A stretch of DNA of 64,000 nt from contig NZ_JAGA01000002.1 of assembly GCF_000526415.1 (NCBI RefSeq), forward strand, positions 2,100,001-2,164,000. The letters are read 5' to 3'. Numbering within the stretch: position 1 is the stretch's first letter; every line of letters starts with the position of its first letter. Positions 17,675 through 26,821 of the stretch are shown piece by piece. This DNA is from Kallotenue papyrolyticum. GTDB lineage: Bacteria; Chloroflexota; Chloroflexia; Chloroflexales; Kallotenuaceae. Position numbers and translations under genes: made by a program. The notes beneath the pieces were generated by a model. That model was given only the letters and a program-made list of their open reading frames with translations. It ran no database searches and was not told the origin of the DNA.

Positions 17675-18757
17675 ATGCGGAAATGGATCGACCTGCTTAA
17701 GGAAACCTATCGGGAGTGGTCGCAGGACAATTGCCTGCAGATCGGCGCAGCGCTGTCGTTCTACACGCTTGGCTCGCTGATCCCGCTGCTGCTGGTACTG
17801 ACCTCGATCATGACCTATGTCGCGCTGTTCACCGGTTACGGTCAGAGCATAACCAATGACGTGCTGAACTATATCCGCGAGAATGTCGGCGAGGAGACCG
17901 CCAACGCGCTCAACACCGCCCTGGAAACGCGCAGCCAGGAGCTGGCGACCGGCAGCATCATCAGCGCAGCCGTAGGCTTTGTGACGTTGCTGCTCACGGC
18001 ATCAGGTGTTTTCGGCCAGCTCAGCGCCGCCTTCGACCAGATCTGGGATGTGCCGCCTGAAGAGCGGCCCCAGGGCATCTGGGGCATGATCCGCGCCAAA
18101 CTCTTTTCCTTCGGCATGGTGCTGGCGGTGGCCTTTATTCTGCTGGTCTCGACGATTCTGACCGCGGTGATCAACGCGTTGGCCGAACGCTTGTCGACAT
18201 ACATCCCCGGCGGCAGCCTGTGGCTGCCGCTGGTCAACATTCTGGTGCAGCTCGCGCTGATCTCGTTCGTGTTCATGCTGCTCTTCAAATATCTGCCCAG
18301 CACGCGCGTTGCATGGCGCGATGTGGCCTACGCTGGCGTGCTGACCGCGGTGCTGTGGATCATCGGCCAGCAACTGTTGGCGCTGTACCTCAGCCGCTCC
18401 GGTTTTTCCAGCTATGGCGTGATCGGCGGCGTGCTGGCCTTTCTGGTGTACGTGTACTATTCAAGCCAGATCGTCTTTTTCGGCGGCGAGTTCACGCAGG
18501 TATACGCGCGGCACTACGGCAGTCGCGCCGGGCAGCCGGTGCCCGCTACGTCGCCGGCCGGGCCGACGGAGGCGACCGGCGCGCAGAGGGACGATCGGCG
18601 CTTCACGCAGCACGAGGCGCTGGCCGCGGCGCGCACGCGTCAGATCGCGGCGGCGACGGTGGCCGGCGTGCTGGGCCTGGTGACAGGCGCCCTGGTTGGC
18701 GTGCTGGGCCTGATGCTCGGCGCAGCGCGCGGCGTCGCACGGCTGCGCCAGCGCTAA
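17675..18757 (+). CDS. YihY/BrkB-family inner-membrane protein
   Basis: A 360-residue membrane protein with about six hydrophobic segments. Characteristic YihY residues include 'QIGAALSFYTLGSLIPLLL' near the N-terminus, 'LLTASGVFGQLSAAFDQIW' near 110 and 'VYVYYSSQIVFFGGEFTQ' near 270. The family was once called 'ribonuclease BN' or 'virulence factor BrkB'; its function is uncertain. A polar tail leads to a final hydrophobic segment. The start is the ATG preceded by AAAGGAG; an earlier in-frame ATG at 17624 overlaps the hairpin and was rejected. Confidence 0.88.
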   Translation: MRKWIDLLKETYREWSQDNCLQIGAALSFYTLGSLIPLLLVLTSIMTYVALFTGYGQSITNDVLNYIRENVGEETANALNTALETRSQELATGSIISAAVGFVTLLLTASGVFGQLSAAFDQIWDVPPEERPQGIWGMIRAKLFSFGMVLAVAFILLVSTILTAVINALAERLSTYIPGGSLWLPLVNILVQLALISFVFMLLFKYLPSTRVAWRDVAYAGVLTAVLWIIGQQLLALYLSRSGFSSYGVIGGVLAFLVYVYYSSQIVFFGGEFTQVYARHYGSRAGQPVPATSPAGPTEATGAQRDDRRFTQHEALAAARTRQIAAATVAGVLGLVTGALVGVLGLMLGAARGVARLRQR

Positions 18758-18783
18758 CTGGCCGCCGGGGCGCGCCGCGCGCA

Positions 18784-20151
18784 TCAAGCGGTGTAGCTCT
18801 CCAGCGCGCGCTTGACCGCCATCAGAAACTCATCGGCCGTCGCGCCATCGATCAGGCGATGATCGAAGGTCAGACTCAGGTAGCACATCGGGCGGATGGC
18901 GAGCGCGTCCAGGCCATTGTCGCTGATCACCACGGCGCGCTTCTGGATCGCGCCCACGCCCAGGATCGCCGCCTGCGGCTGATTGATGATCGGCATAGCG
19001 AAGAGCGAGCCCGACACGCCATGGTTGGTAATGGTGAAGGTGCCGCCCTGCGTTTCATCGGGCTGCAGGCGCCGCGTGCGCGCGCGTTCGGCCAGATCGT
19101 TGACCACGCGTGCCAGTCCCAGCAGGCTCTTGTCGTCGGCATCCTTGATCACCGGCACGATCAGCCCATCGGGAATGGCAACTGCGATGCCGATGTTGAT
19201 GCGCCCATGCATGATGATGCCATCATCGCTGAAGGTGGCGTTGACGATCGGCACCTGGCGTAGCCCGGCTACCACTGCCTGCACGAAATAGGGCGTGAAG
19301 GTCAGCTTGACACCCTGGCGCTCGAAGTCGCGCCGGTGCTGCTCGCGGTGCGCGAGGATGCGACTCAAGTCGGCCTCCATCACCGTAGTGACATGCGGCG
19401 CCGTGCGCTTGGAGCGCAGCATGTGCTCGGCGATGGCGCGGCGCATGGGCGAGAGCGGCACCAGCTCATCGTCGGGGCCAAGCGCCGGCGCGGGTTCGAC
19501 CGCCGGCGGGGGTGCGGGCTCAACCGCCGGCCGTGGCGTGGCGGCAGGCTTTGGGCGCGCGGGCGCGGCGGGTGCGGCAGGCATGGCTGTGGGCGCGCGC
19601 TCCTCCTCGGCGCTGCGCGGCCCGACCTCCAGTGCCTGTTGCACCTGCGCCTGTTCGACGGGGGCTTCCCGTGCTGCCGGCTGAGCGGCCCGCGCCGCGA
19701 CAAACGCCTCGACATCCTTCTTGGTGATGCGTCCGCCGCTGCCGGTGCCCTTGATCTGCTGCAGATCGACGTTGTGTTCGGCAGCCAGGCGTGCTACCGC
19801 GGGCGAGATGTAGCTCGCCTGCGCGCCGGCGCTCTGCGACACGGACGGGGTTGCGGCAGCCGCCTCGCCGGCCGCACGCGGGGTGGCCTCGCCGGCGCCG
19901 TCACCGGCTTCGTCGGCGGGCGCCAGGCGCGCAATCACCGTGCCGACCGGCACGGTGGCGCCCTCGGGCACCAGAATTTCGAGTAGTCGGCCGTTGATCG
20001 GTGAGGAGACCTCGGTATCGACCTTGTCGGTAGTTACTTCCAGCATCGGCTCGTACTGTTCGAGCGTATCGCCGGGCCGTTTCAGCCAGCGGCCAATCGT
20101 GCCTTCGGTCACGCTCTCGCCGAGCTTGGGCATTTTGAACTCGATCGTCAT
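18784..20151 (-). CDS. 2-oxoacid dehydrogenase E2 (dihydrolipoamide acyltransferase)
   Basis: A 455-residue protein with the full E2 layout. A lipoyl domain (1-78) has the lipoylated Lys43 in 'TTDKVDTE'. A peripheral subunit-binding domain lies at about 110-150 ('SPAVARLAAEHNVDL', 'GSGGRITKKDVEAF'), then an Ala/Pro linker and the catalytic acyltransferase domain with 'DHRLIDGATADEF' near the C-terminus. With the E1 genes upstream it would form a branched-chain 2-oxoacid (or other 2-oxoacid) dehydrogenase; the acyl substrate cannot be fixed from sequence alone. AGAGG precedes the ATG. A stem-loop sits in the 66-base gap from the E1 beta gene. No E3 gene adjoins. Confidence 0.93.
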   Translation of the reverse strand: MTIEFKMPKLGESVTEGTIGRWLKRPGDTLEQYEPMLEVTTDKVDTEVSSPINGRLLEILVPEGATVPVGTVIARLAPADEAGDGAGEATPRAAGEAAAATPSVSQSAGAQASYISPAVARLAAEHNVDLQQIKGTGSGGRITKKDVEAFVAARAAQPAAREAPVEQAQVQQALEVGPRSAEEERAPTAMPAAPAAPARPKPAATPRPAVEPAPPPAVEPAPALGPDDELVPLSPMRRAIAEHMLRSKRTAPHVTTVMEADLSRILAHREQHRRDFERQGVKLTFTPYFVQAVVAGLRQVPIVNATFSDDGIIMHGRINIGIAVAIPDGLIVPVIKDADDKSLLGLARVVNDLAERARTRRLQPDETQGGTFTITNHGVSGSLFAMPIINQPQAAILGVGAIQKRAVVISDNGLDALAIRPMCYLSLTFDHRLIDGATADEFLMAVKRALESYTA

Positions 20152-20183
20152 ACGCCTCTGATGTCAGCAGTGGGCAACGGGTG

Positions 20184-20205
20184 GCCGGCCTGGGAACAGG
20201 CCGGC
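20184..20205 (-). terminator. Intraoperon stem-loop between E1 beta and E2
   Basis: A perfect 9-bp inverted repeat (GCCGGCCTG / CAGGCCGGC) with a 4-base loop, just after the E1 beta stop. No T run follows, so partial termination or mRNA processing is as likely as full termination. Confidence 0.5.
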
Positions 20206-20217
20206 GATCGCCAACGA

Positions 20218-21204
20218 CTAATAGGCAGCCAGCTCGCGCAGCTTGGCGGCGATCTTCTCCGGCGATGGCATGAACGCTTCCTCCAGCGTGGCGGCGAAGG
20301 GCATCGCCGGCACATCGGGACCGCAGAGCCGCATGATCGGCGCGTCCAGATATTCAAAGGCGTGTTCGGCGATCAGCGCCGCGACCTCCGCGCCGATGCC
20401 GGCGGTGAGGTTGTCCTCGTGGACGATCAGCACCTTGCCGGTTTTGCGCGCGCTGGCCAGGATCGCCTCAACGTCGAGTGGACGCACGCTGCGCAGATCG
20501 AGCACCTCGGTTTCGATGCCGTCGGTGCCGGCAAGCGCTTCGGCAGCTTCGAGCGCGTAGTGCAGCATCAGACCGTAGGTGATCACCGTGACGTCGCTGC
20601 CCTGGCGCTTGACATCGGCCTTGCCGATCGGCACGCGGTACTCGCCGTCGGGCACCTGGCCCTTGATCAGGCGATAGGTCTTTTTGTGTTCGAAGAACAG
20701 CACCGGGTTGGGATCGTCGATGGCGCTGCGGATCATGCCCTTGACATCGTAGGGCGTGGCCGGGACGACGACCTTGAGGCCCGGCACGTGGGCAAAGATC
20801 GACTCAACCGACTGCGAGTGGTAGAGCGCGCCGTGAATGCCGCCGCCATAGGGCGCGCGAATCACCAGCGGCACGTTCCAGTCGCCGTTGGAGCGGTAGC
20901 AGATGCGTGCCGCTTCGCTGACGATCTGGTTCATCGCCGGCCAGATGAAGTCGGCGAACTGGATCTCGGCGATGGGACGCATGCCGTAGAGCGCCGCGCC
21001 GATACACGCGCCGACAATGATGCCCTCGGCCAGTGGTGAGTCGATCACGCGCCAGGGCCCGTACTTGTCCTGCAACCCTTCGGTGACGCGGAAGACACCG
21101 CCACGCTTGCCAACATCCTCGCCGAAGATGAACACGCGCTCATCGGCGGCCATGGCCTCATCGATGCCGGCGCGCAATGCTTCAATCAGAGATAGCTCCG
21201 CCAT
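20218..21204 (-). CDS. 2-oxoacid dehydrogenase E1 component, beta subunit
   Basis: A 328-residue transketolase-fold subunit. Visible family features are 'VFIFGEDVGKRGGVFRVT' near residue 25, 'DSPLAEGIIVGACIGAAL' near 55, 'EIQFADFIWPAMNQI' near 80 and 'PYGGGIHGALYHSQSVE' near 118. The C-terminal domain contains 'VLDLRSVRPLD' and 'VHEDNLTAGIGAEVAA'. It pairs with the alpha subunit upstream to hold thiamine diphosphate and decarboxylate the 2-oxoacid. The sequence most resembles branched-chain type E1 beta. It is followed by a stem-loop and the E2 gene. Confidence 0.92.
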   Translation of the reverse strand: MAELSLIEALRAGIDEAMAADERVFIFGEDVGKRGGVFRVTEGLQDKYGPWRVIDSPLAEGIIVGACIGAALYGMRPIAEIQFADFIWPAMNQIVSEAARICYRSNGDWNVPLVIRAPYGGGIHGALYHSQSVESIFAHVPGLKVVVPATPYDVKGMIRSAIDDPNPVLFFEHKKTYRLIKGQVPDGEYRVPIGKADVKRQGSDVTVITYGLMLHYALEAAEALAGTDGIETEVLDLRSVRPLDVEAILASARKTGKVLIVHEDNLTAGIGAEVAALIAEHAFEYLDAPIMRLCGPDVPAMPFAATLEEAFMPSPEKIAAKLRELAAY

Positions 21205-21277
21205 AGCAGGATTTCGCTCCAGAGTAAGACTCGGGAATGATCGGTTGCTGCCGGACGCTCAATCGGCGCGCGGCGAC

Positions 21278-22303
21278 CTACTGATCGCCACAGTACACAT
21301 GCTGCAGCAGCGTCGCAGGATCGGGCGGCGGCGCGGCTTCGGCGGCAGCCGTCGCCTCGTTAACCAGGCGTTTGATGCGCTCGCGCAGCTCGGCCTCCCG
21401 CGCTTCGTTCAGGATGCCTTCGGCCTGCAGGTAGGCTGCGAAGCGGGCCAGCGGATCGTGCTGGCGGATGGCTTTGATCTCTTCGGGGGTGCGATAGGTG
21501 CGATCGTTGTCGTCGGAGGAGTGCGGCGTCAGGCGCACGCACTTGAACTCCAGCAGGGTCGGCCCCTCGCCGCGTCGCGCCCGCTCGACCGCAGCCAGCG
21601 TGGCTTCGTAGCAGGCGATCGGATCACCGCCGTCCACCACCACCCCGGGAAAGCCATAGCCGGCAGCGCGATCGGCCACGTTTTCGATGCCCATCTGCAT
21701 GCGCTGCGGCACGGAGATGGCGTAGCCGTTGTTCTCGCAGACGAAGATCACCGGTAGGCGATGTATGCCGGCCAGGTTCATGGCCTCGTGGACCTCGCCC
21801 TGGCTGCTGGTGCCTTCGCCGAACGAGACCCAGGCCACCGCATCATCCACGATGCGTCCGGCCAGTTCGTTACGAATTTTGATGCCCAGGCCGATGCCCA
21901 CGGCGTGGGGCACCTGCGTGCCCGTGGGCGAGGATTGCGTGACGATCTTGAGCTTGCGGTAGCCGTAGTGTGCAGGCATCTGCCGCCCGCCGCTGTTGGG
22001 ATCGCCGGCGCGCGCAAAGAGGCCCATCATCACCTCGCTGGGTGTGACGCCCAGCGTCAGCACCACGCCCAGGTCGCGGTAGTAGGGCAAGATCCAGTCC
22101 TTGCCCGGCGTCAGCGCGTAGGCGCTGCCTACCTGGGCCGCTTCATGGCCCTGACAGGAGATCACAAAGGGGGCCTTGCCCTGGCGGTTGAGGATCCACT
22201 GCCGCTCGTCGAGCAGCCGCGCCAGCAGCATCTTCTCGTAGATCGCGACCAGATCGCCGTGGTCAAGACCGGTCGCGACACTCCCCGGCTGCACATCGGT
22301 CAT
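21278..22303 (-). CDS. 2-oxoacid dehydrogenase E1 component, alpha subunit (branched-chain type)
   Basis: A 341-residue thiamine-diphosphate enzyme subunit. The ThDP motif begins 'GEGTSSQGEVHEAMN' (about 158) and ends at 'ENNGYAIS'. 'SCQGHEAAQVGSAYAL' near residue 50 and 'YYRDLGVVLTLG' near 75 are typical of branched-chain E1 alpha rather than pyruvate E1. It catalyses decarboxylation of the 2-oxoacid and transfer to the E2 lipoyl group. GGGGAG precedes the ATG. A hairpin with a T run lies immediately upstream of this ribosome site. It is first in the E1a-E1b-E2 set. Confidence 0.92.
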   Translation of the reverse strand: MTDVQPGSVATGLDHGDLVAIYEKMLLARLLDERQWILNRQGKAPFVISCQGHEAAQVGSAYALTPGKDWILPYYRDLGVVLTLGVTPSEVMMGLFARAGDPNSGGRQMPAHYGYRKLKIVTQSSPTGTQVPHAVGIGLGIKIRNELAGRIVDDAVAWVSFGEGTSSQGEVHEAMNLAGIHRLPVIFVCENNGYAISVPQRMQMGIENVADRAAGYGFPGVVVDGGDPIACYEATLAAVERARRGEGPTLLEFKCVRLTPHSSDDNDRTYRTPEEIKAIRQHDPLARFAAYLQAEGILNEAREAELRERIKRLVNEATAAAEAAPPPDPATLLQHVYCGDQ

Positions 22304-22320
22304 AGCAACTCTCCCCGACG

Positions 22321-22350
22321 AAAAAGGCGCCTACGGCGGAGCCGAGGCGC
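22321..22350 (-). terminator. Hairpin plus T run just upstream of the E1 alpha ribosome site
   Basis: On the minus strand a bulged stem (GCGCC..CGGC paired with GCCG..GGCGC, 3-base loop) is followed by TTTTT at 22325-22321, ending 17 bases before the E1 alpha start codon. It could terminate the upstream minus-strand transcript or act as an attenuator in the leader of the dehydrogenase operon. Confidence 0.6.
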
Positions 22351-22497
22351 GCGATCGAACACAGCGCATAGATCATCACCCGGCCACAGGCGCGGCCAGG
22401 CAACACCGCATCCATCCCCATTGACGGCATGTGTGGTTGCATCGCGTTCAGTGTAGCACATGCCGCCGCGGATCTGCAAACGCCTGCCGGACGTGCT

Positions 22498-22794
22498 CTA
22501 TCGCGTCTGGCGCAGGGCGGCGATCAGCTCGGCCTTGCTCATGCGGCTGCGCCCTTTGATGTCACGCTCTTTGGCCAGGTTGTAGAGTTCGTCGCGGCTG
22601 CGCTGCTCCAGCGGCGCGTTGGGGTTGCCCGTGCCCATCGTGCGCCGGTTGGGTGTGCGCCCCTCTTCGCGGCGACGTTTGTTGACGGTGCGCGCGGCGA
22701 TCTCTTGAGCGCGATCCTCGGATGCGCCGCGTTCCAGCGCGCCTTCCTTGATGTGCTCGTACTGGCGCTCGTCTTTGGCGGTCCACCTACGCAT
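22498..22794 (-). CDS. Rho_N/SAP-like small protein (plasmid-stabilisation-like)
   Basis: A 98-residue basic protein. The N-terminal half ('KDERQYEHIKEGALERGAS', 'EIAARTVNKRRREEG') is typical of small proteins annotated as plasmid stabilisation proteins. The C-terminal half ('RSRDELYNLAKERDIKGRS', 'MSKAELIAALR') is a Rho termination factor N-terminal/SAP-like nucleic-acid-binding motif. The start is the ATG with AGGAGG upstream. The gene lies 41 bases downstream of the acetyltransferase gene on the same strand. The cellular role is not established. Confidence 0.8.
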   Translation of the reverse strand: MRRWTAKDERQYEHIKEGALERGASEDRAQEIAARTVNKRRREEGRTPNRRTMGTGNPNAPLEQRSRDELYNLAKERDIKGRSRMSKAELIAALRQTR

Positions 22795-22835
22795 CGCGTA
22801 CCTCCTGCTGCGTGTTTTTGCTGTTCTGCTCTGCA

Positions 22836-23294
22836 TCAATCGGACCGCGAAGCCGGCTGCGCTGCCTGCCACAGCATGACGCGCGCGCTGGCCGGGCAGC
22901 TATGCGTCCATTCAACGGATGTACGTATGACCGCTTCAACCTGGTCGCGTTCAATCGGGCGAAAGCCGCAGCGTGGAAAAAAGCCGTCGGCGGTTTCGGT
23001 GAGGAGGTAGACGCGCTGCACGCCATAGGTGCGGGCCAGATCAAGCGCTGCAGCTGTCAACCGCTGCCCCAGGCCCTGACCGCGCGCGGTGGTGTCCACG
23101 GCTACGGAGCGCAACAGCGCAGCGTCGCTATACAGCTCAAGCCCTGCACAGCCAAGGATCGCACCGTCGCGGCGCGCCACCAGCAGGAGCAGATGCGCGG
23201 CGTCGAGGCCGTCGAGCGGTAATTGACTGCGCTGCAACAACTGGCGCACAGCTTCCAGATCAGCGGGTTGGGCACGCTCGATGGTGATGGACAT
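22836..23294 (-). CDS. GNAT acetyltransferase, ArsN2-like
   Basis: A 152-residue GNAT-fold N-acetyltransferase. The acetyl-CoA binding segment is 'SVAVDTTARGQGLGQRL' (about 65-82). The surrounding pattern ('GCAGLELYSDAALLRSVAV', 'VYLLTETADGFFPRCGF', C-terminal 'CPASARVML') matches ArsN2-type proteins, some of which are linked to arsenic resistance. No ars gene is nearby, so the substrate is open. It is divergent from the flippase-like gene at 23423. Confidence 0.82.
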   Translation of the reverse strand: MSITIERAQPADLEAVRQLLQRSQLPLDGLDAAHLLLLVARRDGAILGCAGLELYSDAALLRSVAVDTTARGQGLGQRLTAAALDLARTYGVQRVYLLTETADGFFPRCGFRPIERDQVEAVIRTSVEWTHSCPASARVMLWQAAQPASRSD

Positions 23295-23422
23295 GGTCGT
23301 CTCCGAAGTCGATTACCGGATGCTCTCGGCAGCGGATTGGATGGAGGTTGCTTGCCGCGCTGCCGCCTGGTCGGTAGTATAGCGGATGCAGTTGGATGCA
23401 GCGCGATAGGCAGAGTGCGGGA

Positions 23423-24376
23423 ATGGCTGATCTTCACCATGGGCGCTGGCGGGCTTGGGGCCGCCGGCTGGTGCGGCTGATGGGTCCGGCGCTGCTGTTG
23501 ATCATGCTCTGGCGTAGCGATCTGGCGCTGGTGGCGCGGACCCTGGCGCGCGCCGAGCCGCTGCCGATCGGGCTGGCGTTGGCGCTGGCGCTGCCGTTTG
23601 CCGTGTGCAAGGGCTGGCGCTGGCAATTGGCGCTGCGCATGCTCGGCGCGCGCTTGCCGTTGGCGGTGGCGACCCGCCTGTGGTGCGCCGGATTCTTGTG
23701 GGGCGCGCTGACGCCCGGTCAGAGCGGCGATCTGGCGCGCGCTTGGTGCCTGCGCCGCAGTGGGCTACCCCTGCGGCTTGGGCTGTTCAGTCTGGCGCTG
23801 GAGCGCTGCAGCGATCTGGCGCTCACGCTGGCGGTGGCGTTGCTGGGTGGCCTGCTGGTGTGGTCACCGACCGCGCTGCAGGCCATCTGGCTGCCTGCCG
23901 GGCTGGTGCTGGCAGCGAGCCTGCTGCTGTGGCGGCTGCCGTGGCTCTGGCAGCGGCTGATCGCGCCCCGCCGCAGCGACGGGCTGCCGATCGCACTCGA
24001 CCTACGCCTCGCGCCGGCGCTGGGGCTAGTCTCCGCGCTGGCGTTGAGCTGGACCTACCTGCGCATCGGGCTGGTGTGCGCCGCGCTCGACCTTGCGCTC
24101 GCGCCCGGTCTGCTGATCGCCATGACCGCCTGGCTAGCACTGCTGGGTCCGCTGGCGCCGGCGGGCCTGGGCACGCGCGACGCGCTGCTGATCGTCGCGC
24201 TGCGTGCAGCAGCGGTGCCTGAGGCGCTGTTGCTGGAGCAGGCCCTGGCGCTCTCCGCGCTGATCCTGCTGCTCAACCTGGAGCAGATGGCGCTCGGCGC
24301 GCTCTGCGCCCTGCGTCTGCCCATGCCTGCCGCTGCGACGCCTGCCTCGGCGGAAGCGGTTGTGCCTGCGCCCTGA
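23423..24376 (+). CDS. Flippase-like/lysylphosphatidylglycerol synthase TM-domain protein
   Basis: A 317-residue integral membrane protein with about seven to eight hydrophobic segments and very high Leu/Ala content. 'FLWGALTPGQSGDLARAW' near residue 90 is the conserved core of the UPF0104/LPG-synthase transmembrane family. 'LGPLAPAGLGTRDALLI' near 235 matches a second conserved loop. Such proteins are often linked with glycolipid or glycan export. A glycosyltransferase operon converges on it. The second in-frame ATG was used; ribosome signals are weak for both. Confidence 0.8.
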   Translation: MADLHHGRWRAWGRRLVRLMGPALLLIMLWRSDLALVARTLARAEPLPIGLALALALPFAVCKGWRWQLALRMLGARLPLAVATRLWCAGFLWGALTPGQSGDLARAWCLRRSGLPLRLGLFSLALERCSDLALTLAVALLGGLLVWSPTALQAIWLPAGLVLAASLLLWRLPWLWQRLIAPRRSDGLPIALDLRLAPALGLVSALALSWTYLRIGLVCAALDLALAPGLLIAMTAWLALLGPLAPAGLGTRDALLIVALRAAAVPEALLLEQALALSALILLLNLEQMALGALCALRLPMPAAATPASAEAVVPAP

Positions 24377-24398
24377 GGCATCCCGCCGCTACGATGCA

Positions 24399-26027
24399 TC
24401 ACTCATCGATGCCCGTCGGAGCAGCGCGCCCGTCCGGCACCGCCGCGCGCCTCCTGTACAGCACGCACGCCCCCAGGGCGTGCTGTCGCACCAGGTGGTG
24501 CTCGACATACTGCGCCAGCTCTGGCGGACGGAGCCGCGAGCGCCAGGGCTGTTGCAGACACACACTGCCGATCTCGCCGCGCTGGATGGCGGCGATGGTT
24601 GCCTGTTCGCCATGCAGGCCAAAGGCGGTGGCCAGCGGGTAATCGAAGGGCGTGGGGTTGGGCAGGTCGCTTACCAGGTAGTAGAAGGCGGCGTAGGGCG
24701 TCAGCAGCAGGGTCCGCTCCTGGCGTAGCGCGCCGCGTAGCTGCTGCGCGCGCTGTGCCAGCGTTGCTTGCTCGTGCCGGCTGACCAGGATGCCGCGCAG
24801 GTGCGGCAGGCGCGCCGGCTCATAGTCCGGGGAGCTCATGCGTTGCAGCGCGCTGAGGTTGATCAGCAGGCTGCCCGCGCCGAACCACAGCGCGGCCAGC
24901 AGGCCAAGCGCGTAGCGCACCCGGCGCACCGACAGCCGGGCTGCGCTGCCCACCAGCGCGATCAACGCCGCGGGCGCGACGTAGGCGGTATGCTCGATGT
25001 CGAAGCGCGGGTAGGCTCCTGCCAGCGCCGCGGCGACGAACAGCAGCGCCGTGGCCAGCACCCAGCGCCGGCGCCGCACCAACGCGAGTGCGAGCAGTAG
25101 GCCGGTGAGCGCCAGCGGGATCAGCAGCAGCACGCTGTGGGGGTAGAGCTGTGCCGCCTGTGCCAGCGAGCGCGCTCGTTGCACGCGCTGTGGCAGGCGC
25201 TTCAACTCATCAACGTAGCCGATCGGGCCCAGGCGCAGATAAGTGCGTTTGTTGACGAATCCATAGTCAACGAACTGGCTCCATGCTCCCTCGAGCAGCA
25301 CCGGCAGGATGCTCAGCAGACAGGTCAGACTGAAGGCTGCCGTGACGGTCAGTAGCGCTGTCAGGGTCCGGCGCCCGACGCGCCACGGCTGCGCGCCGCC
25401 CAGCGCAACTGCCGTCAGTGCTGCGGCCAGGGCGTAGAGCCCGATGTTTTGCTTGGCGGCAAAGGTCAGCCCGGCCAGCACGCCAATGGCGATCAACCAG
25501 TACCGTGCGTGGTGCGCGGCCGCGTCCCGCCAGGCCAGGGTCGCGCTCCAGGTGGCCAGCAGGCCGGCAGCCGCCAGCGGTGTGTAGCCGCCCGCCTGCC
25601 GCGGCCAGGCATAGGCCAGCAGTCCCAGCAGCACCAGGGCGCAACCCGCCGGCGACACGCCCATCTGCCGCGCGATACGCAGCCCCAGCAACACGCTAGC
25701 GGCAAAGCAGGCCGCCACCAGCGCTTTGATGACCAGCAGCTCGACGCCCAGCAGGCGCACCAGCGGCGCGCTCAGGTAGATCGACAGCGGCGTGGCACCG
25801 AAAAACACATCGCCATAGAGCCGCTCGCCCGCCGCCACGCGCTGCGCGACGCGCAGAAACCAGATCTCGTCGGCCAGGCCGAAATCATGCGCGGCGCTGA
25901 TCAGCAAGCCCCAGCCGAGTAGCAGCAGCCCGCCCAGTGTTTGCCACCACGCCCGGTGGCCGGCACGGATCGCGGGGCGGATCGCGCCGGCGGGAGCGCG
26001 GCGCGCAAGGCGCGACGTGAGACTCAT
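24399..26027 (-). CDS. Polytopic membrane glycosyltransferase (GT39/ArnT-like)
   Basis: A 542-residue membrane protein with about 10-12 hydrophobic segments. The first extracytoplasmic loop has 'FGLADEIWFLRVAQRV', with an acidic pair typical of the catalytic loop of GT-C enzymes. 'GDVFFGATPLSIYLSAPL' follows. The C-terminal ~130 residues are soluble. GT-C enzymes move sugars from polyprenyl-phosphate donors outside the membrane. Its start overlaps the stop of the GT2 gene (ATGA), so the pair are likely partners: GT2 makes or loads the donor and this protein uses it. The acceptor is unknown. Confidence 0.8.
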   Translation of the reverse strand: MSLTSRLARRAPAGAIRPAIRAGHRAWWQTLGGLLLLGWGLLISAAHDFGLADEIWFLRVAQRVAAGERLYGDVFFGATPLSIYLSAPLVRLLGVELLVIKALVAACFAASVLLGLRIARQMGVSPAGCALVLLGLLAYAWPRQAGGYTPLAAAGLLATWSATLAWRDAAAHHARYWLIAIGVLAGLTFAAKQNIGLYALAAALTAVALGGAQPWRVGRRTLTALLTVTAAFSLTCLLSILPVLLEGAWSQFVDYGFVNKRTYLRLGPIGYVDELKRLPQRVQRARSLAQAAQLYPHSVLLLIPLALTGLLLALALVRRRRWVLATALLFVAAALAGAYPRFDIEHTAYVAPAALIALVGSAARLSVRRVRYALGLLAALWFGAGSLLINLSALQRMSSPDYEPARLPHLRGILVSRHEQATLAQRAQQLRGALRQERTLLLTPYAAFYYLVSDLPNPTPFDYPLATAFGLHGEQATIAAIQRGEIGSVCLQQPWRSRLRPPELAQYVEHHLVRQHALGACVLYRRRAAVPDGRAAPTGIDE

Positions 26028-26821
26028 GCCCGCACTCCCGTCGGGCTGCCCGCGGGCAGCGTTCCGCTCGACCGGGCGCAGCCATCGGTAAAGCGCTGTC
26101 CCAACCGCTCCCGGACACGCACACGATCGCGCCAGTCGCCGCTCGCGGGTTCGCTTTGGAGGCTGCGCAGTCCGTGCCAGGCCAGGCGCAGCCGTTGCCG
26201 GTTCGAATACGAAGAGCGCCGTTCGGGCGCGGCAGCGCGCTGCACCGGGATGCTCCGCAGCGGCAGACCGGTGCGCGTCAGCATGCCGACAACGTACGGC
26301 TGCGCCACCGGCAACGCCAGCAGCCGATCGATTGCCGGGCGCGGCAGCGCCACGAACAGTCCGGCATCCGGCGGCAGACGTCCCCCTGAACGCCAGGCCA
26401 GCGCGTGTTTGAAGAGCCAGGAGCTGATCTGCCGCGGCCAGGACTCGTAGCGTCCGCGCCGTCCGCCGAAGACGATCGCGCCGGTGCGCGCGGCCTGCAC
26501 CAGGCGCGGGATCGCTTCGGGCGGGTCCTGCAGATCGGCATCCAGAACTACGGCCACCGCGCCGCGCGCCAGCTCCAGCCCGGCCAGCACCGCTGTGTTC
26601 TGACCGACGTTCTCGGCCAGCGCCAGCACCGCGACGCGCGCATCGCGCGCGGCCAGCTCGCGCAAGACCGTCAGCGAGTGCTGCGGACAGGCATCGTCAA
26701 CAAAGATCAGTTCGTAATCGGCGCCGCTGTGTTGGGCGGCGCGGCTGAGGCGCGCATGCAGCTCGCGCAGGGTGGCAGCGTTGCGGTGCACCGGCACCAC
26801 GATCGACAAATCACAGGCCAT
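26024..26821 (-). CDS. Family 2 glycosyltransferase (DPM/ArnC-like)
   Basis: A 265-residue GT-A fold glycosyltransferase. The start 'LSIVVPVHRNAATLREL' and 'YELIFVDDACPQHS' hold the nucleotide-sugar-binding Asp residues. 'VVLDADLQDPPEAIPRL' is the DXD-type catalytic motif seen in dolichyl/undecaprenyl-phosphate sugar transferases. No membrane helix is obvious in the C-terminus. The start is the ATG sharing one base with the upstream stop (TGATG). A much longer frame upstream is the shadow of the dehydrogenase gene. Confidence 0.88.
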   Translation of the reverse strand: MACDLSIVVPVHRNAATLRELHARLSRAAQHSGADYELIFVDDACPQHSLTVLRELAARDARVAVLALAENVGQNTAVLAGLELARGAVAVVLDADLQDPPEAIPRLVQAARTGAIVFGGRRGRYESWPRQISSWLFKHALAWRSGGRLPPDAGLFVALPRPAIDRLLALPVAQPYVVGMLTRTGLPLRSIPVQRAAAPERRSSYSNRQRLRLAWHGLRSLQSEPASGDWRDRVRVRERLGQRFTDGCARSSGTLPAGSPTGVRA

